From Blasia pusilla (taxonomy: Eukaryota > Marchantiophyta > Marchantiopsida > Blasiales): a stretch of 64,000 nt of DNA. The stretch covers positions 39,122,001 to 39,186,000 of the forward strand of contig CM114271.1 of assembly GCA_050084515.1 (NCBI GenBank). The letters are read 5' to 3'. Below, piece by piece: positions 1 to 9,895 of the stretch. Position numbers and translations under genes: made by a program. How positions within the stretch are numbered: the stretch's first letter is position 1; every line of letters begins with the position of its first letter. The notes beneath the pieces are model-generated. The model ran no database searches. It was not told the DNA's origin and saw only the letters and a list, made by a program, of their open reading frames with translations.

Positions 1-1502
1 CAGGCACGGAGGGCGATGGGAGAAGCGAGTGCGATGACTCCTATTGTTGATGCTCAGGAGGGACATGTGTCGAGCACATTGTTGGGGGCGGCCACCGTTG
101 TGTACCGCACTCCTTTATTTTCTTCTTCCGATGTTATGACATTGGGGGTACGCCCGCCGAGGCTTTTCGGCTGGCCGCGTCGCTATGTGAGCGCAGAGTC
201 GGAGTTCCTGCATCACGTTCAGAGGTGATTGCAGAGGAGGTGATGGACCTGCCCTTGGAGCGGATGCTCGGATCGTCCACGTCAGATTCATGGCAGGCTA
301 CGGCTGCTAGAATGGCGGAGATGCCTGCTAGACCCGCGATAGAGCGTGCCATGGCTTCTCCTGGTATTGTGTTGCTGGATATCTGAGGAGAGGTCTTGGT
401 GAGTCTTGGAGGTAGAGCTTTTAGTCGGCAGCGTGTCTTGTTGGATTCAGGACCGCAACCCCTGATGTTGGGGAAAGCATCATTCAGAGGATTGGGCTTG
501 ACGAGAGCCGATGTGGAGCGTTTTCCATTCCGGATACAGACATCCTTGGGTGGAGCGAGTACCACACAGTATATCACCCGACATGAGGTCGTGGTGAGGA
601 TTCGCTCGGGACATCCTACTGATGAGTCTGTGGTGCGCGCCAAGGCGATAGTGATTGATGTAGAGTCCTACGACGTCTTGGTTGGTGGAGCAGTGTTATA
701 CCCAATGGGGTTTTCCCTAGATTACTGGGAGAAGTCAACGTCCTACAGACCAGGATGGCAGTCAGGTGATGGGCGCCTTAGCTCATTACCCGTTCGATTC
801 ACAAGTGCAGTGATCGAGCAACGGCCAGGAGAGATGGCCACCTTAGCAGCATTTAGCAGTGCCATCACTTGGCCTAGTGATTTGATTGAGGGACATGTCC
901 ATGCAGAGGATACTCCCGTTCCTGACATTTCTATGGAAAGGAGTGTTATGGTAGGTGCATCATTCTATGGAGGAGAGGTGCTGATGTGGGGCTCGATTGA
1001 GGAGCTTCGACGATTGGCAGATGAGCACGTGCAGACCGCGTGGAGCGAGGCGTTTGCACCAAAACGTGACGGGTCTGAGGAACCGGAGGTAGCAGGGAGT
1101 GCAACGATGACACCCTTGGATACCACACCCATTGTGTGGTGTACCCCGGAGGAGGGTATTCAAGTGTTAGATCTCTTTGGAGGGATTAGCATCGGGTTAG
1201 CCGTTGTTTTGCACGTAGGAGTGCGAGTACAACAGTACCTGTATGTGGAGAGTGATGATGTTGCAAGGCGCGTCTCACTACGACATGTGGCGCAGTTACG
1301 CCTACGTTTTCCCGACTTTTTGTCTGCGTCCGCAGTATAGGGGTACCACAGTTCCCTACCGAGGGATATTTCGTTGTTGGGGGCGCAGGACTTAGAGCGG
1401 GTAGGGACCATTGATTTGGTCATTTCCGGTTGGCCATGTCAGGGCCGATTGAGTGATGGACGAGGATTTTGGTACTTTCTTTCCCTGAAAGTACCAAAAT
1501 AA
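1..1502 (+). pseudogene. Retroelement protease-DNA cytosine methyltransferase polyprotein, copy A (truncated)
   Basis: The main open frame runs 396-1340. Near its N terminus is a retropepsin-like aspartic protease: LLDSGPQPLMLGKA (active-site D-S-G, about residues 16-29) and DVLVGGAVLYPMG (about residues 92-104). A linker of about 150 residues leads to a C5-methyltransferase start: motif I VLDLFGGISIGL (1164-1199) and a following segment YLYVESDDVARRVS. After one in-frame TAG at 1338-1340 the same frame continues to the catalytic motif IV, SGWPCQG, with the nucleophilic Cys codon at 1437-1439. The frame ends about 1463-1502, where unrelated sequence begins, so motifs VI-X are missing. An upstream TGA at 385-387 interrupts continuity with the gag-side linker. 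The fold resembles the DNMT3/DRM class at motif I but has PCQ at motif IV. Copy B at 8.5-12.6 kb has the same domain order. I infer a retrotransposon-borne methyltransferase, now inactive. Confidence 0.85.
1466..1500. repeat. Perfect 14-bp inverted repeat at methyltransferase break point
   Basis: Arms 1466-1479 and 1487-1500 are perfect reverse complements with a 7-nt loop. They lie exactly where homology to the methyltransferase of copy B stops. This may be a foldback footprint or part of the terminus of the neighbouring transposon. Confidence 0.8.
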
Positions 1503-1596
1503 ACAATGTAAGAAGTACTAACAACACCTCCTCAAGAAATCAGATGATCAAAGTCACTTGATAGCCTTGGCCTAGGAAGTATAAATGAGTAGTGTC

Positions 1597-2112
1597 TCAG
1601 TCATCAGAGGACTCTTCAGATATCATATCTGAATATGAATTGATGGTCATGTCTTCTATAAGAGCAGATTGAGATGTTTTTGAAGCCACAACACTTTCTG
1701 CAATTGTAAGAGTAGTAGCACCCTCTAAAGATACTTCCACATTTTCTATATCTATACTTGAGTGAGGTCTAAATCCACATAAATCAAGTTGATCATAAGA
1801 ATCTTGGTCAAGACCACCACAAACCACTCTTCTACCTCGAGCTTGCTTTTCGAGCACTATTTTCCATCCTGGTTTTTCTTCCACATCTGCAAAGAAGACT
1901 TGCTCTACTTGACTAGGAAATACAAATGGCTCTTGTCCAAGAGGTAAGCACCTACAAAAATTTGCCAATAAAAACCCATGCTCATCAAGTACCATGCTTG
2001 GGTCACTACCATTCCATTGTGATTGGACCCACTTCCCCCTCATGAGGATCACTGGTTGGTCTCTAATACCATAGTCCAAAACCAAAATATTACTTAATAT
2101 CCCAACATAAGC

Positions 2113-2113
<1 letters not shown>
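1597..2113 (-). pseudogene. CACTA (En/Spm) transposase C-terminal fragment, DUF4216-like
   Basis: The minus-strand translation from about 2113 contains YVGILSNILVLDY, then VILMRGKWV, a PLGQEPFVFPSQVEQVFF block and a closing GWKIVLEKQARGR. This order (Y-G-L-I-LDY, then W, then EPF-SQ-QVF, then W-V) is the signature of the DUF4216 domain, which follows the Tnp2 transposase in plant CACTA elements. An acidic tail ends at the stop at 1597. No Tnp2 domain or CACTA terminus is visible nearby, so this is a fragment. The frame stays open upstream only because a CT microsatellite encodes an Arg-Glu run up to an artificial Met at 2241. Confidence 0.75.

Positions 2114-2114
<1 letters not shown>

Positions 2115-2174
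<60 letters not shown>
2115..2174. repeat. (CT)n/(GA)n microsatellite, about 60 bp, interrupted
   Basis: CT dinucleotides run 2115-2174 with one extra C near 2152. The tract abuts the 5' side of the DUF4216 fragment and marks where recognisable transposase homology stops. Confidence 0.95.
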
Positions 2175-2435
2175 GTGCCATTGATTCCATGGCAAAAAAG
2201 AGAAGCATACGCTTTACGTTACACGAGAGAAATGCGTTCACGTCTCACAAATGACCCGCAAATGCTATGGAGAAATTGAAGTAGTAAGGACGTGGGATGA
2301 TTTCAGATGCATTGACGGATCCCATCCTTGAAAATGAGGACCACCATGGTGAAGGTCTAGAGTAGTCTACTTCAACGTGGAAACAGGAAGCCACTGGAAC
2401 GTTGTTCTTCCTTGCCTTAACTTTTCGAATGATCC

Positions 2436-2559
2436 ACCTCCATGCTCCATTTATCCTTCTGGCCGTGCTCCCGCCCACTCAATTCAACGACTCTGAACAC
2501 CTCCATGTCCCACTATCCTTCTGGCTGTGCTTGCGCCCACTCAATTCAGCTACTCTGAG
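2436..2559. repeat. 62-bp tandem duplication
   Basis: Two similar units, 2436-2497 and 2498-2559, each begin with a CACCTCCATG-like start and contain a CCCACTCAATTCA core. The unit is in an open stretch (2402-2809) that has no recognisable protein homology. Confidence 0.75.
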
Positions 2560-3700
2560 CTTCGGAATCCTAGTTACCATAGCAGCCGCAACAAGATTCA
2601 GGTCAGCAATCCATCCTGAGATCCATCCCAGATTTCCGTTTTGGTTCCAAGGTACCAATCCATCTCACTCCCAAGTTTTCAACAAAGAAGCATTGAGTTT
2701 CAAGCAGACGATCAATCTCAGGTCTCAATGCAACAGATCCGCATGGAGTTTCAATTCAACTCAATTGGAATCCACTGTTGCTGCGTTGCCCACTCCACCT
2801 CAGCCTTGAAGCAATCTCGTCGGATAAAAGAGCATCTAAAGCTTGTGTTGATGCCGATACGCTGAGGACGATGTGTCTCAAGATTCTTCAACAACCTCAC
2901 TTCTAAAAAATGAATGAGGCTAGCGGAATTGAGAGCAAGAATACATGAGAGTAAACAATGGAGAGTGCATGAGAGTAGGGTTTTGCACGTAGGCTTTGTT
3001 GGGGGTCACGATGAGCCTCTTCTTTAAACTTGCACATATTTGACTCCCGCGTATCTCTACAGGGGTACCGGCCACTTGGATCTTCTCTTCTTTCTAGTTA
3101 TATCTTTTCGTTTCGGATTATGACTACGCCTAGTACTTTTATTTCCACCTAATTTATATACTTATTAGTTAAATATTAACCGATTTATCATTATTCTTAG
3201 GTTTTACACGTCATGTACTTCGTTAGTCTATTAGTTATAAAAATTAACTACATTTAGTTAAGAGGACTAGATTTAGTTAACTTCATTTCCTCATAAAATG
3301 TAATATAAAATCATGTAATTTATATAATAATTTTTTATTGCTACTAACAAATTTTAAATTACACGTCATACTTAGTGACTATGTTTAGTGACATACTAAG
3401 ACTATTTGATTACATGTTAGTAATCTTAGGATTTCTAGTTGTAAAACTAGTGCCATAGGACCTAGTTATAAATACTCTAGTTCTAAAATCACCTATTTCC
3501 TTCTAGTGAACTTCAAGTTGTGAGCTTGGATTCTATGGGGATCATTGATGTCCCATCTAATTTGTGAGGTAGATGGGATCCCCATGTTTGCACCCTAAAC
3601 CCAAAAAAAACAAAACAAAACAAAATAGGGCTTAAAATTCCTCCAAAACATCCAAAGTTAAAACTTTAAATGGTTTGTTCTTCAATGTTCTTATTATAGC
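2560..3700. other. Intergenic, AT-rich, no gene recognised
   Basis: No supportable gene. The part at 3120-3480 is AT-rich with recurring TTAGTTA/TAACTA words, suggesting decayed repeat DNA. Confidence 0.6.
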
Positions 3701-3869
3701 CCATTTACAATTGGCATGCCTACCCATAGATGCCCAATATTTACTCAAATACTAACCTTGTGGCTATGAATGTTTGGTTCTACCTCCTTATACCAGGCGA
3801 AGGTAGAACTTGATCACAAATAAATGAAAGTTTTCACTGTCAACAAGTAAATGAAAGTTTTCACTCACC

Positions 3870-5170
3870 TTGTTAAGGTCGCTCACTGAATTCTTCACTC
3901 ATTTTTGTGCACCATCATTTTCAATTGTTGAATATGATGGAGTTGGCCGCATGCCATCTTCCTCCACAATATTGAACACACAAACAGTTGATATAGTCTC
4001 TCCAAATGCAACCACACAAAAGAAAATCAGGGAGACAAAGGTCTCTCTCTCAGTCTCATATACCATCCAACCAAGGTGCAAGGTCTATGGGTACAAGGCT
4101 ACGATGGACACTACTTAATGAGTGCAGTCTCTCTTGACTGGATATCTTGAACAAGCACAATTGAAGAACTTTTTTTGGGGTACTAGTTGATTGGGAACCA
4201 TGCTTAAGTTTGAGTTCATAATGAGTGTTGTCTCCATGAACCACAAGAAAAGCAAGACTAGAACATAACTAAACTCTTGCACCTTGTGTAATGGATGGGA
4301 ATAAAAACTTCTTGCCACTACTTGATCTTGTGCATAAAATTCATGAAATTCATAAAACCCAAGGATAGAGCATATGCCTAACATTGCTAAGTGGCTAACA
4401 CCATAACTTTTCAAGACGTTCTACAACCAAGATTCATTGCCCAAAGTTGTTGAAAAGGTAAGTAGTGTGTATTGGGTATCCCAATGTGGTAAAGTATGGA
4501 GTGTTGTAAAGAGCTTCCTTGTTGAGTCTTGGATCGAAGAGCCATAGGATACATCCATCAACAAAAGACTAGCTAGCCCACTGCTCTTCTTCTTTGGGCA
4601 CTCATCCCAATCTCTAGCATTGTCCAAACAAAGCATGGGGTGTATGGTCGTAACGCTATGCTAGACACTACTTAGTGAAATAATTTGTTTGTCACTTTGA
4701 ACCTTTGCCACTTCTTCCCCTTTGTGCACCCATGCCAATCTCTATCATTGTCAAATGAGGCTATTGGTTGTCTGGTTGCAAGGCTATGATTACAGACATC
4801 AATTAATGAGAACTGGCTCTCTTGTGTGATGATGGGGATGAAACCTATAGACACTACCCTGTGTAAATTTCACAATGTTGAGCAACACCTTATGATGAAA
4901 TGTTGAGGCTAGTAACACCTAAAAGATCATCACATTTAGCAGCCTAGATTCATTTCTTAAAGCTACTTGAATGATAAGTAACATGTATTGGGGATCACAT
5001 TCAAGTTAGGTATATATTCTTGTACAGAGCTTCTTGAACTCCATTTGTGTACGTAGCCTCCAGAACACTATCACAAGTTACCTTCTCCACTTCTGCCACT
5101 CTCTACACCCAGCCCCCCCTCTCTAGCACTATCTAACCAAGGTACAAGTTCTAAGAAGAGAGCAAGATTG
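3870..5170. repeat. Dispersed repeat family R1, copy 1 (internally repeated)
   Basis: This stretch shares order and wording with 14010-14700 and 40690-41300: a CTTGGGAACC-like word, a block with AAGAAAAGYA-GATGGGAAC, then GATTCACTGCCCAAAGTTGTTG and a GGGATCCCAATCAGGTAAG-like block. Copy 1 also repeats a motif with CCAAGG(C/T)-(A/C)AAGG-CTATG about four times (near 4070, 4625, 4760, 5140), so it holds tandem subunits. No long reading frame is conserved among the copies. It may be a decayed transposon interior or a LINE-associated sequence. Confidence 0.6.
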
Positions 5171-5792
5171 TACTCATTTTAATCAATATTGCAGAACCTT
5201 TTTCATCGGTAGATATTTTTCTCATTGTACTTGTTTGTCTATGAATAAAACTTTCTTACCCAACCTATCTCAAGCGACAATCTGGACTTACGAAGCAGAA
5301 TTGAGATAGAGAGACCGGGAAAAAAATCCTAAGGGCAGAATAGTTGGAACTTTCAGCAGTCATGAAATATATCACATTACAATAATGTCAAGAGTTAGGC
5401 AAAGAAAGCAGGTTGCACATGGTTGAGACTTGTGTAATTTCTCATTCCTACAATACTACTGAATTTTGATTCACCACTTTGGAAGAGAGTCAATCAAAAT
5501 GCACAGGCAAACACTTCTCATTGCTTAACGAGGCACTCTAACTTGGCCAATTTTTGGCTATGTTTTGTCGACACACCTGAATCGCCCTTGTCTCAACTCT
5601 ACGTCTTAGACCATGAAGTATCCTTATACTAGATGCTACTTAATAATCTGAGTTCCTCTGCCAAAAGTGGTGTATTCAAGATCCGTATCCAAGAAAGACT
5701 CGCGTGATTTGGACATTCAAAGCCAAAAGGTTGGTCGTCATTGAGTTTGAATCGATCAAAAGAATTTGGCCTTCAAACACGGGTAATTGATG

Positions 5793-6004
<212 letters not shown>

Positions 6005-6451
6005 CTTGAAATCTTGACAACCACACATCTACATGTGTAATTTGAACTTGTTCACATAAACTTGGAACATGCTAAGGTTCTCGCATGTAAATATAATTCC
6101 ATACTTTCTCGCCATGCACTTGTGCCTTAGGACTTTCTCTATTTCTTGCTTGCATCTCTTGCATTCGTGATTCTCGTACTAGTTCCCCCGCTTTTCCTTG
6201 TCTTAGTCCTCCTGTGCTCTTGATGCCAAAACCCTAAAGAGAGAACGTTTGAATAATCAAAGTAGATTTTTTTTTATTACAGTTCAGTAATCTGAGATAG
6301 CTCGGTGATATGGCTTGCATTTGCGATCCTCTAGGTGCGACTTTGAATCCTAGAACCTTCATCTTTTTTGATAAATCATGTATAGTTATGTTGTTCATAA
6401 TTTGGCATGAATGCACTACCTTTGATGGGCATGAAAGGTTTTTTTAATATG

Positions 6452-6727
6452 GAGTCATAAATAATATGACTAGAAGGTAGGTTGAATATGACTACCTAAT
6501 TGCTTTGTTGGCACGTCTTATGCCAAGTCATTAGTGGCCTTTCAAAAAATGACTCCACTAGTTATGAGTCCGTGAATAATAAGACTACAAGGTAAGTTAG
6601 ATATGACTACCTAATTGCGACGTAGGCATGTCTCATGCCAAATCATCACTGGCCTTTCAAAAAATGACTTCACCAGTTGTGAGTCATGAATAGTATGACT
6701 ATGAGGTACGTTAAATATGACTAACTA
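6452..6727. repeat. 114/115-bp tandem repeat, 2.4 units
   Basis: Units start at 6452, 6566 and 6681 (partial), each with a GAGTC start, a GAATA-TATGACTA core and a GGCCTTTCAAAAAATGACT end. TATGACT words link this array to those at 8.4-9.1 and 9.5-9.9 kb. I read it as subterminal repeat DNA of one transposon. Confidence 0.85.
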
Positions 6728-6959
6728 TATTTTTTAGATTATATTGCAATCATATTAATAATATTATAATTTATTTTTTTAATAAAAAATTATTTTTTAG
6801 GACTAAGATGGTCATCTAGTCATCTATGCATGACTCTTAGTAGGTATTATATGACTCTATATAGACTAAAAATTGCATATTTCCATTTGAGTCGTATAAT
6901 AAGTCAACACTTAGTCATTATATTGCTAGTCAAAAAACCAGCTTGTCTTCTACTGAATT

Positions 6960-8390
6960 CCAAGTATTCCTATTAATGACAAAGGGAATTCAGTCATTGC
7001 ATTATCTCAAGGTAAGTCGGCATATGAACTTCTTTGTTGTTCTCCAAGATTTGAGCTTATATTCTATTAGTGCCATGGTAAGTACATCAACATTTTAATT
7101 CACTAAGTCTATATAATTTGCATAGATGCCCACAGGTAAGGAGAGGGGACTCAATAAAACTCCTGTTGTGTTAGAGCATACAAAGGGGTTTTCTGTTTTG
7201 TATTCCTCTTGTAAGTAATCAGTTGGAAAATTAAGTATTTCTTGTCTCTAAGAATTTTTTACAAGTGTATGAGTTATCTTGCTTTGTATATTTGGTTGTG
7301 ATATTGATCTCTTGGAATGTATCCCCTACATAGCTCAAGCTGTAGTGGACGTAGAGACCTCGCCAAAGATCAAGAAGAAGGGGAAGACGACTACTGAGGT
7401 GGCTGGATGTGTGGGTAGTGCTTCAAAGGGTGAACTAAAATCATTCAACACCAAGTAACAGAGAGTAAAGGCCTCTCACTTCTACATGGCTTGTTTCATC
7501 TTTTTTTTGGCAATATCTAACTCGCTGGTTTTATAGTTAGGAGAGTATTATAATGCAAGGATGCTATCTTATTTCTGATACCTAACCAGGTGGGAATGGT
7601 CAAATTTTCGCGGAATTTGCCAATAGGTGGATGGACCTTCACAAAGGTAATTAGTGAGTGTTTCAAATTCTACATTCCTTGTGAAAGAATATTCATATCT
7701 ATCTAAATCTTTTATATAAATAGGAATATTGCAACTACATTGGGGAGATGAAGTTCACCTTACACAACCAAAGCTTAGTCGGAATATCTTGGGATGAGGA
7801 TTAGTTTCAAGTCTGAGTGGTCGAGGCAAGTTCCACGGGAAAGAGATTTCTCTTGGCATGGATAGAGTCAAACTTAGGGATACTACCCACCACCAATACC
7901 AATTATGGGAGCCTAATACAAATGATGACCCTCCCCAATACACACTTGGAGATGCAATTGGATTTGCCATCATTTGGCCAAAGCTGAACTTAAAGAAAGT
8001 AGTTCATTAGTGCATGTTTTACATTTGATGACTTTTGTCTTTTTATTCTTTTCCATATTTTCCAAAATTCAGATCAAGGAATGTTCTAAAAATCCTCTTT
8101 GATGAGGAGGTAGTTGTTATGAATTATTTCCTTTTTGTCTCTATAAAGACATTTGTATGGTTTGAATTGTTATTAGAGTAGCCATATCCCAGATTTGGGC
8201 TTGAGTAGAAGTTACAAGTTTGAGAAGATATGATAATCTGATGCCTTGTAGTCCAAAGTGCTTAGTGTGAAAAGTTCTGAATGATTTTATATCCTTATTT
8301 GTTACCTCCTATAGGCCAACTATGCCAAGATTTGGATGGGGAGTATGAATTGACCAATGTCCTTTTAAAGGAAAAAATGTTAATAATTAC
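6960..8390. other. Body of a putative TIR/subterminal-repeat transposon, unrecognised
   Basis: This stretch lies between TATGACT-rich arrays. It holds short open pieces separated by intron-like AT-rich stretches, but I recognise no transposase domain. Its position between similar repeat arrays is the only reason to treat it as the interior of an element. Confidence 0.35.
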
Positions 8391-8397
8391 AAGTGTT

Positions 8398-8520
8398 ATA
8401 ACCACACATATGACTACCCAACAAGAGACATACAAATATATGACTGAAACAATCATATTAAATGACTCTAATATATGCCCATGACTACCAGAATCATAAA
8501 AATGACTATGGGATGAGCAA
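8398..8520. repeat. TATGACT motif cluster (inner left)
   Basis: Five or more ATGACT words in about 120 bp (for example near 8408, 8438, 8460, 8482, 8502). The cluster directly abuts the displaced methyltransferase piece that starts about 8541. Confidence 0.7.
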
Positions 8521-8540
8521 GCACATACATTGTAACAATG

Positions 8541-8905
8541 GTGGAACCCAAAGCCGATGAGCGAGAACGAGCTATGGGATTCTCTACAGGTATGACGGAG
8601 GTGCCTTATGATGGTAGAGACATCCCACAGACACATATTGGATGAGGCTATGGACCTGAACTATCTTACTTGGGTGTTCAGTCTTGGTTTAGCTAAGTAG
8701 AGACGAATGCGAGAGGCGTGTGTGACATTAGTACATTACGTCCATCTTGCAGCGCAGCGTCTATCGGGACAGGTGAGACACTGGCTAGGGGTGCAATGGT
8801 AATGGGGAGGCATCCATGGACTCCATGGGATATGTCATGAGAGCACAGAGAGATGGGAGTTCACTTCGCTGATGCAGGACATAGTGGAGTGCCTAGAGAG
8901 TTGGC
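8541..8905 (+). pseudogene. Displaced C-terminal piece of retroelement DNA methyltransferase
   Basis: The plus-strand translation from about 8545 reads VEPKADERERAMGF. This fits the conserved region just before motif X of C5 methyltransferases (an E-x-x-R-x-x-G-F pattern). After a frameshift near 8625-8640 it continues as AMDLNYLTWVFSLGLAK, a motif X-like end. It is the segment expected to follow the N-terminal methyltransferase part that ends at about 9893 on the opposite strand. Further downstream the frame has stops. I infer that it belongs to copy B and has been inverted. Confidence 0.72.
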
Positions 8906-8927
8906 ACTAGAAGAAATCATGTAATAT

Positions 8928-9125
8928 ATGACTAGACTCAGTAAATGGTGGTAAATGATTGAGTGTGGCTCATTACCATTATAGTCATATCAACCAATAT
9001 ATATGACTAATGAGTCGGCATATATTGACACGCTGGCATCTTACGTGGCAATATGACTTCCACCTAGTTCGACACGTGTAATGACTAAGTCATAAAATCC
9101 TACACCATGATGACTAGGATGCAGT
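8928..9125. repeat. TATGACT motif cluster (middle)
   Basis: ATGACTAGACT, AGTCATAT, TATATGACTAATGAGTC, ATATGACTT, ATGACTAAGTCAT and GATGACTAGGAT follow one another, in both orientations. This looks like the subterminal region of a DNA transposon. Confidence 0.7.
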
Positions 9126-9182
9126 TGAACAAATGTTTGACTTACACGTGTCTCCATCCAAAATTGACATGTGGATTAAATG

Positions 9183-9471
9183 CAAGGTTACATATGGACA
9201 AAGTCCATGTCCGTGGACATATCCATGTCCATGTCCGTCCTATGGAAGGACTTGTCTATATGGGTCACACCTTTCCCTTCTTTCTCCTTCCCCTTACTTG
9301 CCTTCGTGTTCCATATTCCCCCGTTTCTTCCTCCCTCCACCTCCACTCCCTCCTCCCTCATTGCTCCGCTCATCCTTGCCTTGCCTTCCATCATGGGCTA
9401 TAAGTGTGGGTCCCTCCTCTTGGAACCCATGTCCGTCTTAAGGAAGGACTTGTCCATTTTTGTACAACCAT
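9183..9471. mobile_element. Short TIR element family M1 (CT-rich interior), copy a
   Basis: The left end is CAAGGTTACATATGGACAAAG and the right end resembles TTTTTGTACAACCATG. Both are versions of the M1 terminus, consensus about CCAAGGTTGCACACGGACAAAGTCC. GGACATGTCC-type palindromic words and a 'CTTACTTGCCTTCGTGTTCC' interior are shared almost exactly with copy d at 47857-48167. It is non-autonomous, with no transposase. Confidence 0.8.
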
Positions 9472-9479
9472 GATTAAAT

Positions 9480-9895
9480 GACTCAATCGTATATTCCATG
9501 TCAGATGATGACTAGGATTTTCATAGACAAACCATAAATTGCCATGTGGTATCTAATAATTACGTGACACGTGAAGGAAATGATCGAGTCGTATGTGCAG
9601 ACGAGGATTTTATTAAAACATGTATTTCTTTGACACGTGTCCCTTATTGAATATACCAGTAACTTGTAAAGTAATACGTATAACTCTGTCACTCATATGC
9701 ATGACTATGGTAGTTATATGTGGAACTCTGCCAGTCATACGCATTACTATGGTAGTCATATGTATGACTCTATCAGTCATATGCATGACCTCGAGAAGTC
9801 GCATCTATAACTCTACAAGTCATATGCATGAATGTGGAAGTCGCATGTATAACTCTGTGAGTCATATGCATACCTCGGCCAATCATACCAATAAC
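9480..9895. repeat. Array of AGTCATATGCATGACT-type palindromic repeats
   Basis: At 9657-9895 about 18-bp words alternate (AGTCATATGCATGACT, CTATGGTAGTCATATG, ATAACTCTG), giving a roughly 36-bp period with many CATATG palindromes. It ends next to the break in methyltransferase copy B at about 9893. Such dense subterminal motifs recall transposase-binding sites of CACTA or Mutator-type elements, but the class is not established. Confidence 0.8.

Noticed and set aside
1480-2241. Full CACTA element around the DUF4216 fragment
   Set aside because: No CACTA terminal inverted repeats or Tnp2 domain could be found, so only a fragment is reported.
2402-2809. Plus-strand frame of 135 codons
   Set aside because: It has no recognisable domain and includes a 62-bp tandem duplication that would not preserve a domain.
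9107-9473. Three overlapping plus-strand frames of about 100 codons
   Set aside because: They lie within a short TIR element, and the copy at 47.9 kb does not preserve a common protein.
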